A stretch of 64,000 nt of DNA from JACKII01 sp041687435 (GTDB lineage: Bacteria > Pseudomonadota > Alphaproteobacteria > Bin95). The stretch spans positions 1 through 64,000 of the forward strand of contig JAWLBX010000002.1 of assembly GCA_041687435.1 (NCBI GenBank), given 5' to 3'. Positions within the stretch are counted from its first letter, which is position 1, and every line of letters begins with the position of its first letter. The notes under the pieces were generated by a model. That model saw only the letters and a program-made list of their open reading frames with translations, made no database searches and had not been told where the DNA came from. Made by a program: the position numbers and the translations under genes. Positions 49,668-57,379 of this stretch are shown here, one piece after another.

Positions 49668-49695
49668 CCTCAGCCCGGCTTCCGGCGGGCTGCGT

Positions 49696-51102
49696 CTAGC
49701 CCATCACGGGCCGCACATTACCCAGCGCCCAGCCGGCCAGGGCCGTCATGCGCGCATCCTGCCCATGCTGGCCGACGAACTGCACGCCGACCGGCATGCC
49801 ATCCACCCGCAACAGCGGCGTCGTCACGGCTGGCGCGAACAGCAGAGAGCTGGGATAGTTGAACACCGCGTCTCCCGTCGGCCGCGGCCGTAACGGCTCG
49901 CCCGGCACGTCGGTGAAATAGGGGTTGGCCGGCCCAGGGCAGGCCAGCATGACGATGCCGTCGGCCAGGCTGGCAAGGCTGCCGTGAAGCGAGTGCGCCG
50001 CCGCCCGCACCTGCAGGGCCTGGTGATAGTCGGCCGGCGTCATCGCCTCCGCCATTTCCAACGTGCGCTGGGCGCGCTGGCTGACGCCGTCCGGGTGCTC
50101 GTTCACCAGATTGCGCTGGGCCCAGCGGTTTTCCCAGGCGGTGATGCGCGAACAGGCATCGCCGGCACCATCCACCGCCTGCTCCAACGCCTCGACCAGC
50201 GGCGAGGTGCTGCGGCGCAGCAGTTCGACTCCCGCCGCCTCCAGCCGGGCGAGGATTTCGCCGAACGCATCCTTTGTTTCATTGTCGAGCCCGGCCCAGC
50301 CCTCGCTTTCCAGCACGATCAGCCGGTCCGGCTTCGCCGGGGCGGGCGGCGCGTCCGGGCCCATCAGCGCCGTCATGCCGCGGTCGCCGCCGGCGCGTTT
50401 GCTGATCTCGATCGCTGTCCGCCACATATCCTCTATAGAATTGGCGTGGACGCCGTGCGTGCTCATGCTGGTCGCCTGCCGCTCGCCGCGGTTGATGCCG
50501 CCCTGCGAGGGCTTCAGCGCGATATTGCCGCAATAGGCCGCCGGCCGGATGATCGAGCCGCCGACTTGGGTGCCGATGGCGGTCGGCATCATGCCCGCCG
50601 CCACCGCCGCGGCCGAGCCGGAGGACGAGCCGCCGGGCGTGCGCTCCAGGTCGAACGGGTTGCGCGTCGGCCCCGGATAGGCGCCGCCCAGCTCCGCCGT
50701 CACCGTCTTGGCCAGGATCACCGCGCCGGCCTCGCGCAGCGCCCAGACCGCCGCGTTGTCGCGCTTCGGGAAATTGCCGCGATAGGCCTCGCAGCCCATC
50801 TCGGTCGGCATGTCCCTGGTTTCCAGCAAATCCTTGATGCCGATTGGCATGCCGTCAATCGGCGAAAGCGGACGCCCGTCCTGCCAGCGTTTCGTGCTGG
50901 CATCGGCAGCGGCGCGCGCGCCCTCCGGGTTTACCGACGGCAGTGCCTGGATCTGCGGCTCCAGCGCCTCGATCCGCTCCAGGCAGCGTTCCAGATAGGC
51001 TCGCGGCGTGTCGGCACCGTCGCGGAACTTGGTCGTGGCATCGGCAAAGGTGACGCCCTGGGGCTTGGTCGGGTCGTAGGCGAGCGGCAGTTTCATCGGC
51101 AT
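49696..51102 (-). CDS. Amidase signature family hydrolase
   Basis: A 468-aa amidase with the Ser-cisSer-Lys triad: Lys90 in GIKDLLETRD, cis-Ser in TPGGSSSGSAAA (about residue 160) and nucleophile Ser183 in GTQVGGSIIRPAAYCG. The substrate is unknown; the family includes indoleacetamide, nicotinamide and allophanate hydrolases. It is not GatA-like in context (no gatB or gatC). ATG 51102 is chosen with GAGAG 10 bases upstream. It is divergent from the GNAT gene. Confidence 0.87.
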   Translation of the reverse strand: MPMKLPLAYDPTKPQGVTFADATTKFRDGADTPRAYLERCLERIEALEPQIQALPSVNPEGARAAADASTKRWQDGRPLSPIDGMPIGIKDLLETRDMPTEMGCEAYRGNFPKRDNAAVWALREAGAVILAKTVTAELGGAYPGPTRNPFDLERTPGGSSSGSAAAVAAGMMPTAIGTQVGGSIIRPAAYCGNIALKPSQGGINRGERQATSMSTHGVHANSIEDMWRTAIEISKRAGGDRGMTALMGPDAPPAPAKPDRLIVLESEGWAGLDNETKDAFGEILARLEAAGVELLRRSTSPLVEALEQAVDGAGDACSRITAWENRWAQRNLVNEHPDGVSQRAQRTLEMAEAMTPADYHQALQVRAAAHSLHGSLASLADGIVMLACPGPANPYFTDVPGEPLRPRPTGDAVFNYPSSLLFAPAVTTPLLRVDGMPVGVQFVGQHGQDARMTALAGWALGNVRPVMG

Positions 51103-51252
51103 CAGCGCAAATCTCTCAACGTCGGTGTGGATGCGCCCATTGGATCGCCGCCGCCGGCGTATGGCAAGGCCCGTTCTGAATACCTCTTGGCAGCGCTGCG
51201 CATCCGCCGCAATATCCGGCACCTGCTTGCCCAGTACCCCGGAGTTGCCCTG

Positions 51253-51828
51253 ATGCCGAGCATCCCCTTCACCCCGCTCGAAGGCCGTTTCGTGCGCCTG
51301 GAACCGTTAGAGGCAGGCCACCGTCAGGCGCTGGAGGCGATCGGCGCGGAAGACCGCATCTGGGAATTCACGCCGCGCGGCGGCACGATTCAACAATACC
51401 TGGACACCGCCTATGCCGCGGTCGTGCAAGACAACCACCACCCCTACGTCGTCCGCTTTCTGGCGGAGGACCGTGTGGTGGGCATGACCCGGCTGTTCGA
51501 CATCTCCCCCCAGCACCGCGGCGCGGAAATCGGCTCGACCTGGTACCATCCGGACTATTGGGCCGGCAAAACCAACCCCGAATGCAAGTTCCTGCTGCTG
51601 TGTCACGCGTTCGAGACTTGCGACCTGATCCGCGTGCAGCTCAAGACCGACTTCCGCAACAAGCGCAGTCAGGCGGCCATCGCCAAGCTGGGCGCCAAGC
51701 ACGAGGGCGTGCTGCGCAACCACATGATCCTGCCGGATGGCCGGTTCCGCGACAGCGTCTATTTCTCGATCCTGCCCGACGAATGGCCGGGCGTGAAAGC
51801 GGGGCTGGAGGCACGCCTGGGGGCCTGA
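51253..51828 (+). CDS. GNAT-family N-acetyltransferase (RimJ/RimL type)
   Basis: A 191-aa acetyl-CoA-dependent transferase. It begins FTPLEGRFVRLEPLEAGHRQ and shows the RimJ/L pattern EIGSTWYHPDYWAGKTNPEC, then VQLKTDFRNKRSQAAIAKLG (acetyl-CoA loop region) and GVLRNHMILPDGRFRDSVYF. The substrate is probably an N-terminal amine or a small molecule. GGAG is 8 bases before ATG 51253. The frame is open far upstream only as an antisense shadow of the amidase. Confidence 0.88.
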   Translation: MPSIPFTPLEGRFVRLEPLEAGHRQALEAIGAEDRIWEFTPRGGTIQQYLDTAYAAVVQDNHHPYVVRFLAEDRVVGMTRLFDISPQHRGAEIGSTWYHPDYWAGKTNPECKFLLLCHAFETCDLIRVQLKTDFRNKRSQAAIAKLGAKHEGVLRNHMILPDGRFRDSVYFSILPDEWPGVKAGLEARLGA

Positions 51829-51863
51829 GCGTGCACTCTTGGGCTGGTTTTTGCGCAGAACCC

Positions 51864-51897
51864 GGTAATATTTGCCGCGATGCCGGCAAATATTGCC
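51864..51897. repeat. Long AT-centred inverted repeat between GNAT and aspC
   Basis: Arms 51864-51877 and 51884-51897 match at 13 of 14 positions with a 6-base loop. It lies 35 bases past the GNAT stop and 78 bases before aspC. There is no clean T-run after it (CGCTTATTG), so it may be a weak terminator or an operator for aspC. Confidence 0.6.
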
Positions 51898-51975
51898 GCT
51901 TATTGTTGCCCTCCGCGGGCAAGGCTCCTAGGGTCCATCGCGGTCACAACTCCCAACCCGCAAGGATTTAACGCT

Positions 51976-53178
51976 ATGTCGATCGTCGCCGATCGCCTTT
52001 CCGTCATCCGCCCGTCACCGACGGTTGCGATGAATACCAAAGCGATGGAAATGGCTGCCGCGGGCGAAGACGTGATCGGTCTCGCTGTTGGCGAGCCCGA
52101 TTTCGATACGCCCGACAATGTCAAAGAGGCCGGCATCCAGGCGATCCGCAGCGGCGACACCAAATACACCGCGCCGGACGGACGGCCGGAGCTGAAATCC
52201 GCGATCTGCCGCAAGCTGAAGCGCGAGAACGGGCTGGACTACACCAACGCCCAGATCACCGTCGGCAATGGCGGCAAGCACGTTCTCTATAACGCCCTGA
52301 TGGCAAGCGTGAATCCGGGCGATGAGGTCATCATCCCCGCCCCATACTGGACCAGCTACCCGGATATGGTGTTGCTGTCTGAGGGAAAGCCCGTCAGCGT
52401 CGCCTGTACGGTCGAGAGCGGTTTCAAGCTGAAGGGCGCCGATCTGGAAGCGGCGATCACGCCCAAGACCAAGTGGCTGATCTTGAACTCGCCCTCCAAC
52501 CCGACCGGTGCGGCGTATACGTGGGACGAAATGAAGGAAATCACCGACGTGCTGCTGCGGCACCCACACGTCTGGGTGATGACCGACGATATGTACGAGC
52601 ACATCGTCTACGACGACTTCCAGTTCTGCACCCCGGCGCAGGTGGAGCCTAAGCTGTACGAGCGCACGCTGACGGTGAACGGCGTCTCCAAGGCGTACGC
52701 CATGACCGGCTGGCGCATCGGCTATGCCGCCGGGCCGAAGGAACTGATCGACGCCATCCGCAAGGTGCAGTCGCAAAGCACGACCAATCCCAGCTCGATC
52801 AGCCAGACCGCCGCGGTCGAGGCCCTGGACGGGCCGCAGGACTACCGCGCCGAATGGATCAAAGCCTTCCAGCGCCGCCGCGATTTGGTGGTGGGTATGG
52901 TCAACCAGGCAAGCGGCCTGACCTGCAATTCGCCGGAAGGCGCGTTCTATGTCTATCCGTCCTGTGCGGGCCTCATCGGCAAGAAAACGCCGGATGGCAA
53001 GGTGATCGAGAGCGATGACGACTTCGCCTTCTATCTCCTGGAATCGGAAAAGGTGGTGGTCGTGCCGGGGTCGGCCTTCGGCCTGTCGCCCCACTTCCGC
53101 ATTTCCTACGCCACCAGCGAGGAAAAGCTGGAGGAAGCCGGGCGCCGCATCCAGCGCGCTTGTGCGGCCCTGCGCTAA
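51976..53178 (+). CDS. aspC: Aspartate aminotransferase (class I)
   Basis: A 400-aa PLP enzyme interconverting aspartate/2-oxoglutarate and oxaloacetate/glutamate. It starts MSIVADRLSVIRPSPTVAMN, followed by GLAVGEPDFDTPDNVK, the SPSNPTGAAYTWDEMKEI motif and Schiff-base Lys239 in NGVSKAYAMTGWRIGYAAG; the substrate Arg lies in PHFRISYATS. It is the Ib type common in alphaproteobacteria. AAGGA is 10 bases upstream of ATG 51976. Confidence 0.94.
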   Translation: MSIVADRLSVIRPSPTVAMNTKAMEMAAAGEDVIGLAVGEPDFDTPDNVKEAGIQAIRSGDTKYTAPDGRPELKSAICRKLKRENGLDYTNAQITVGNGGKHVLYNALMASVNPGDEVIIPAPYWTSYPDMVLLSEGKPVSVACTVESGFKLKGADLEAAITPKTKWLILNSPSNPTGAAYTWDEMKEITDVLLRHPHVWVMTDDMYEHIVYDDFQFCTPAQVEPKLYERTLTVNGVSKAYAMTGWRIGYAAGPKELIDAIRKVQSQSTTNPSSISQTAAVEALDGPQDYRAEWIKAFQRRRDLVVGMVNQASGLTCNSPEGAFYVYPSCAGLIGKKTPDGKVIESDDDFAFYLLESEKVVVVPGSAFGLSPHFRISYATSEEKLEEAGRRIQRACAALR

Positions 53179-53194
53179 ACATCCGGTTCGGTAT

Positions 53195-53218
53195 CCCCCG
53201 CTCTGCTCAGAGTGGGGG
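53195..53218 (+). terminator. Terminator-like hairpin after aspC
   Basis: An 11-bp stem with one G-T pair (53195-53205 with 53208-53218) and a minimal loop, 17 bases after the aspC stop. It is followed by CCGTCCTCTCC, not by a T-run, so termination is only likely. Confidence 0.6.
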
Positions 53219-53379
53219 CCGTCCTCTCCCAAAAGGCCGGTTTTTGAACGGCACCCCCTTGGCAAACCCGCTACAGGTTTGGTAACTCTCAATTAACGAT
53301 GACGCTTCGATAACAGCAGAAGCGACAAAAGCGAGCGGGATCAGGACATTCCCCTGTAACAGCTAAAGGGTCGGAGAAC

Positions 53380-53922
53380 ATGGCAGATACGGCGGGCAAC
53401 CTAAGCCGACGTGCCGTTCTGGGGGGGCTGCTGGCCGCCCCATTCATCATCAGGCCGGCAGAGGCGGCCAGCCGCGCCCGTGGCTTGGCGATGAGACATC
53501 TTCATACGCACGAGACCATTGCAGCCACCTACTGGCGGAATGGCAAGTACGACAAAGGCGCCTGGAAAGAATTAAATCACTTCCTGCGCGACTGGCGCAC
53601 CGATGACATGGTGCGAATCGACCTGGGCACCCTCGATATCATTCACGACATTTGCGACAAACTTGGCGCAAACGGCAAGGCGGAGATTCTCTCCGGCTAC
53701 CGCTCTCCCAAGACCAACGCCATGCTGCGGCAGAATTCGGGCGGCGTTGCCAAGAAATCCTACCACCTGAAAGGCCAGGCGGTCGATTTCCGGATTCCGG
53801 GGCAAAACTTGCACAAAGTCCATCGCGCCGCGCTCTCACTGAAATCCGGTGGTGTCGGGCTCTACACCCGGTCCAATTTCATCCATATCGACACCGGCCC
53901 GGTCCGCAACTGGGGCCGCTGA
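53380..53922 (+). CDS. DUF882/YcbK-type peptidase-like protein, Tat-exported
   Basis: A 180-aa protein with a twin-arginine signal (LSRRAVLGGLLAAPFIIRPA) ending near AEA. The mature part is an M15-like zinc carboxypeptidase fold: LSGYRSPKTNAMLR, SYHLKGQAVDFRIPG with metal ligands His and Asp, and FIHIDTGPVRNWGR. Related proteins act on peptidoglycan. Its stop overlaps the next start (TGATG), so the editing protein is coupled to it although unrelated in function. Confidence 0.9.
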   Translation: MADTAGNLSRRAVLGGLLAAPFIIRPAEAASRARGLAMRHLHTHETIAATYWRNGKYDKGAWKELNHFLRDWRTDDMVRIDLGTLDIIHDICDKLGANGKAEILSGYRSPKTNAMLRQNSGGVAKKSYHLKGQAVDFRIPGQNLHKVHRAALSLKSGGVGLYTRSNFIHIDTGPVRNWGR

Positions 53923-54437
53923 TGACACCCGCCACGCCGGAGGATCTGTTCCGCCATCTGGACGGACTGGGCATCGCCCACCAAACCCATTGGCACGATC
54001 CGGTTTTTACCGTCGCGGAGAGCCAGGCGCTGCGTGGCACCCTCCCCGGGGGCCACTCCAAAAACCTGTTCCTCAAGAACAAAAAAGGCGACTTGTGGCT
54101 GGTCACGGCTTCGGAGGATGCCGCCGTCGATCTGAAAGCGCTGACCAAGACGCTGGAAGCGGGCCGCCTATCCTTCGGCAAGCCCGACCTGTTGATGGAG
54201 GTTCTGGGCGTGGAGCCGGGCTCGGTCACGCCGTTTGCGCTGATCAATGACCGGGATCACCGCGTTACCTTCGTGATCGATCAGCGGCTGATGACTATCG
54301 AACCGCTGCACTTCCACCCGCTCACCAACCGGGCGACAACGGCGGTGAGCGCGGCGGATTTCCGCAAATTTGTCAGCGCTTGCGGGCACCAAGCGATCGA
54401 ACTCACCTTCCCCGCCAGCGCGGACGCGCCTGCCTAA
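53922..54437 (+). CDS. YbaK/ProX-type aminoacyl-tRNA editing protein
   Basis: A 171-aa free-standing editing domain that deacylates mischarged tRNA, typically Ala- or Cys-tRNA(Pro). Key stretches are GTLPGGHSKNLFLKNKKGDL with the conserved Lys, then RLSFGKPDLLMEVLGVEPGS and VTPFALINDRDHRVTFVID. It resembles the ProX/PrdX branch. The start is ATG 53922, coupled to the upstream DUF882 gene. It converges on the alpha/beta hydrolase gene. Confidence 0.9.
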   Translation: MTPATPEDLFRHLDGLGIAHQTHWHDPVFTVAESQALRGTLPGGHSKNLFLKNKKGDLWLVTASEDAAVDLKALTKTLEAGRLSFGKPDLLMEVLGVEPGSVTPFALINDRDHRVTFVIDQRLMTIEPLHFHPLTNRATTAVSAADFRKFVSACGHQAIELTFPASADAPA

Positions 54438-54440
54438 GCG

Positions 54441-55325
54441 TTATTCCTTCACCCCAAGGATCGACCGGCTCACCGCCCGCGGGTCGCGCTGCGGCCAGCG
54501 CCCGGCATCGACCTGGGCCAGAAAGTCGCCGACGATGGCATTGAACCGGTCCGGTTCCTCGATGTTGATGGTGTGGCCACAATTGGCCATGGTAATCAGC
54601 GCGGCGCCGGGAATGGTCTGTTTCATCATGATGCCCGGCAACAGGCAGGGCCAATCCTCGTCGCCGGTCAGAACCAGCGTTGGCACCGTCATCCCTGCCA
54701 TTTGATCCTTCAGGTCGAACAGCGAAGGCCGCTCCGCCTGGACACCCCGCATGGTGTTGGCAGAGCCCAATGCCGAGTGACTGGCCAATTGATCCCGGAA
54801 TTCCTGCCAGCCGCGCGGGTTCTTGTTCTGAAACTGCACCCGCGTTGGGCCGAGCGAATAGGTATCGGCAAAGGCTTCAATGCCGTCGCGCTCGATCAGG
54901 TCGGCGGTGGCGTTGGCTTCGGCGCTGAATTGCGCCCGCTTGTCGGGCTCCGCGCCGTAGCCACAGCCGGCCACCGTCAGCGATAATGCCCGGTCAGGGT
55001 GATGCAGGCCGAAATGCAGGGTGGCGAAGCCGCCCATGGACAGGCCGACAATATGCGCCTTGCGAATGCCGAGCCCATCCAGAATCGCCAGGATGTCGAG
55101 CCGCGCCCGGTCCTGGTTGTAGCTGGCAGGCGTTGGCGGCACGTCAGAGGGCGGATAGCCGCGCGCATTGTAGGAGATGGCCCGGTACCGCTGGCCGAAG
55201 GTGCGCAACTGCGGCTCCCAACTGGCCATGTCGCCAGCAAATTCGTGCACGAACACCACGGCCGCGCCGCTGCCCGTCTCCTCATAGGCGAGTTTGATGC
55301 CGTCGTCGGTTGTCACAAAGGGCAT
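54441..55325 (-). CDS. Alpha/beta hydrolase
   Basis: A 294-aa hydrolase. Oxyanion region VFVHEFAGDMASWEPQL, nucleophile elbow GLSMGG (Ser102), Asp in LTGDEDWPC and His in NCGHTINIEEPD complete the triad. It resembles enol-lactonase-type members (PcaD) in length and motifs, but no aromatic-degradation genes are nearby, so the substrate is unknown. It is on the same strand as thyX, 82 bases downstream. Confidence 0.87.
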   Translation of the reverse strand: MPFVTTDDGIKLAYEETGSGAAVVFVHEFAGDMASWEPQLRTFGQRYRAISYNARGYPPSDVPPTPASYNQDRARLDILAILDGLGIRKAHIVGLSMGGFATLHFGLHHPDRALSLTVAGCGYGAEPDKRAQFSAEANATADLIERDGIEAFADTYSLGPTRVQFQNKNPRGWQEFRDQLASHSALGSANTMRGVQAERPSLFDLKDQMAGMTVPTLVLTGDEDWPCLLPGIMMKQTIPGAALITMANCGHTINIEEPDRFNAIVGDFLAQVDAGRWPQRDPRAVSRSILGVKE

Positions 55326-55407
55326 CGGAGGCCTCCCGGAAGCGGATTGTCGTCACAGGACCGAAATCATGCTGCCGTAGCGGCGCGCAACGCAAGCCGT
55401 GTTTCCG

Positions 55408-56340
55408 CTAACGCCCCAGCATCGCCATCAATTCCCGCCACTCGCGCGGGCTGAGACCGCTGTCCTTCTGCTCCACCGCCTCGCCCGCCAGCAGGCGTTT
55501 GACCACCGCGAGGCCGGGCGCGGACAGGTCCACCGCACCCATGCGGTAATCGGCGAAGGCTTGGTAGGCCAGCGGCACCCAGCGCCGCACCGTGTTCAGC
55601 ATGACGTCGGCATAGGCGCGAATCTCATACTGCGCGTGACTGTCCGCCCGAAGCGCCAGGAAATGGAAAAGGTTGTGCAGATTGCATTTCCAATACCATT
55701 GCGTGTAGGTCGAAAGCGGCAAGTTCATCCGCGCCAATTCCCGCGCCAGCCCCTGCCCCTCCGGCTCATAGCCTGCCGCACTTTCGTCTTCGTTCAGCAT
55801 CGCTTCGTAGTGATCGAACGCCTGCATCGCGTCCTCGCGCAGCCACCGCAGCGCCCTTGCCGCTTCGGCGCCTTCCAGCACGTCACCGCGGCCCTGTCGG
55901 TTGCTGGTGGACTGCGCCGCCAGATGCTCCGGCGCCGGCACGTAGAACTCCCGGTCCAGCACGCTGTAGCGCGCGGAATACTCGTTCACGTTGGCGGTGC
56001 GATGCCGAATCCACTGCCGCGCGACAAATACTGGCAATTTGACGTGAAACTTGATCTCGCACATTTCGAACGGGGTTGTATGGCGGTGCCGCATCAGATA
56101 GCGGATCAGCCCCTCGTCCTCGCGCACCCGCTTGGTGCCGGCGCCATAGGAGACCCGCGCCGCCTGGACGATGGCCGCATCGTCGCCCATGTAATCGACG
56201 ACGCGGACGAAGCCGTGATCGAGCACCGGCACGGCCTCGAACAGGATTTCTTCCAGCGCCGGCACGGTGGCACGGCGGGTTTCGGAACGGACGGCGCGGG
56301 CCTCTGCCAATTCCTGGGCTTGTTCGGGCGTGAGCGGCAT
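55408..56340 (-). CDS. thyX: Flavin-dependent thymidylate synthase
   Basis: A 310-aa FAD enzyme making dTMP from dUMP with methylene-THF and NADPH. The ThyX motif appears as RHRTANVNEYSARYS (residues 112-126), slightly varied at the first Ser, which is Ala. RVSYGAGTKR and FEMCEIKFHVKLPVFVARQW are typical. Divergent from ssrA. No thyA is in view. Confidence 0.96.
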   Translation of the reverse strand: MPLTPEQAQELAEARAVRSETRRATVPALEEILFEAVPVLDHGFVRVVDYMGDDAAIVQAARVSYGAGTKRVREDEGLIRYLMRHRHTTPFEMCEIKFHVKLPVFVARQWIRHRTANVNEYSARYSVLDREFYVPAPEHLAAQSTSNRQGRGDVLEGAEAARALRWLREDAMQAFDHYEAMLNEDESAAGYEPEGQGLARELARMNLPLSTYTQWYWKCNLHNLFHFLALRADSHAQYEIRAYADVMLNTVRRWVPLAYQAFADYRMGAVDLSAPGLAVVKRLLAGEAVEQKDSGLSPREWRELMAMLGR

Positions 56341-56449
56341 TCGACACCTTCGGCGCTTCTCGATCTGAATACGCTTTCCTAGCGCAAGGAGCGCCGCAAG
56401 GCCATTGCCGTGAAGCGAAGTCCCCCTTCCAATTTGGGCACTGCTTCCC

Positions 56450-56455
56450 TATATA
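56450..56455 (+). promoter_or_regulatory. -10 box of ssrA
   Basis: TATATA seven bases before the predicted tmRNA precursor start, in the 120-base gap divergent from thyX. A matching -35 is weak (TTCCAA 17 bases upstream). Confidence 0.55.
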
Positions 56456-56461
56456 GGCCGT

Positions 56462-56750
56462 GTCAGGTCGCACCTGACTATGGCGATAAACGGTGCGTGA
56501 AATAAGCGTTGCGGACCCGGGGGCAGTACCCGGCGCCTCCACCAAAATCTATTCGGCGACGTTGGCCGTTGGATATGGGGGCGAAACAGGATCGACGTGC
56601 GTGGTAAAGACGTATCTTTTGCTCGGCATGGTACCACCGTCATCGGGCCGAATCCTACGTGCGAATGATAACGAAATCGCACTCGCTGCTTAAAATTTAG
56701 GCAAGCGCGGTTCGGGAGGGCACCGGGCAACAGAAGCCCTCCCACTATCG
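56462..56750 (+). ncRNA. ssrA: Permuted two-piece tmRNA
   Basis: The acceptor piece comes first and ends CGCCTCCACCA (CCA at 56542-56544). After a spacer of about 32 bases the coding piece begins GGGGGCGAAACAGGATCGAC at 56577. GGGGGCG pairs with CGCCTCC, leaving a G3-U70 wobble, the alanine identity element. The tag frame opens at GCG 56661 and reads ANDNEIALAA, with TAA at 56691. A hairpin (56714-56721 with 56736-56743) ends the coding piece. This permuted arrangement is typical of alphaproteobacteria. The RNA rescues stalled ribosomes and marks proteins for ClpXP. End positions are approximate. Confidence 0.93.
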
Positions 56751-56818
56751 GTTTGGCATCTGGCCGGCTATGCTATAGCCTTTGAACCTCTGAGTTTCCC
56801 GCAAAAGATCGCGAACCA

Positions 56819-57316
56819 ATGGCAGGCCCGCCCGAGCAACACTCCCGCGAACATTATGACGAAATGGTCGAACGCGCGCTGAAAGGCGTTGTGCGCGATG
56901 CCATTCAGGAGGTCGCCGAAAAAGGCTTCCTGGGTGACCAGCATTTCTACATCTCTTTTATGACCAAATACCCGGGCGTGATGATCGCCGACGTTCTGCG
57001 CGCGCAATACAATGACCAGATGACCATTGTATTGCAGCACCAATTCTACAATCTGGAAGTCTCGGAAGACCATTTCGAGGTAACGCTCAGCTTCAACAAG
57101 AAGCTGGAACGGTTGTACGTCCCGTTTGATGCAATTGTCAGCTTTGCCGACCCATCCGTCGGGTTCGGCCTGCAATTCCAACCGGACGAAGACTCCATGG
57201 CGGACGATGATGACCAGCAGCCGGATGACGATCCGAACGGTCCGCCGGATACACCGGATGGCGGCGAACCAGGCGGCCAGGTGATCCGGCTGGACGCGTT
57301 CCGCAAGAAGACCTAA
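56819..57316 (+). CDS. sspB: ClpXP adaptor SspB (alpha type)
   Basis: A 165-aa adaptor that tethers ssrA-tagged substrates to ClpXP. The substrate-binding core is GDQHFYISFMTKYPGVMIAD and TIVLQHQFYNLEVSEDHFEV. An acidic, proline-rich linker (residues about 125-155) leads to the C-terminal ClpX-binding tail VIRLDAFRKK. It lies 70 bases after the tmRNA gene on the same strand, so tag and reader may be co-expressed, and is followed by fumarase. Confidence 0.95.
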   Translation: MAGPPEQHSREHYDEMVERALKGVVRDAIQEVAEKGFLGDQHFYISFMTKYPGVMIADVLRAQYNDQMTIVLQHQFYNLEVSEDHFEVTLSFNKKLERLYVPFDAIVSFADPSVGFGLQFQPDEDSMADDDDQQPDDDPNGPPDTPDGGEPGGQVIRLDAFRKKT

Positions 57317-57379
57317 ACCGTCCCCACGCAGTCCCTGACAGCTTCAGACCAGACACCTTTCAGACCGGAGCGCCCCGCC

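Noticed and set aside
47491..49893. 800-codon open frame on the plus strand
   Set aside because: Antisense to uvrB and the amidase end; explained by high third-position GC.
56493..56693. 66-codon open frame ending at the tmRNA tag stop
   Set aside because: It is inside the tmRNA; only the last ten codons (the tag) are translated in the biological sense.
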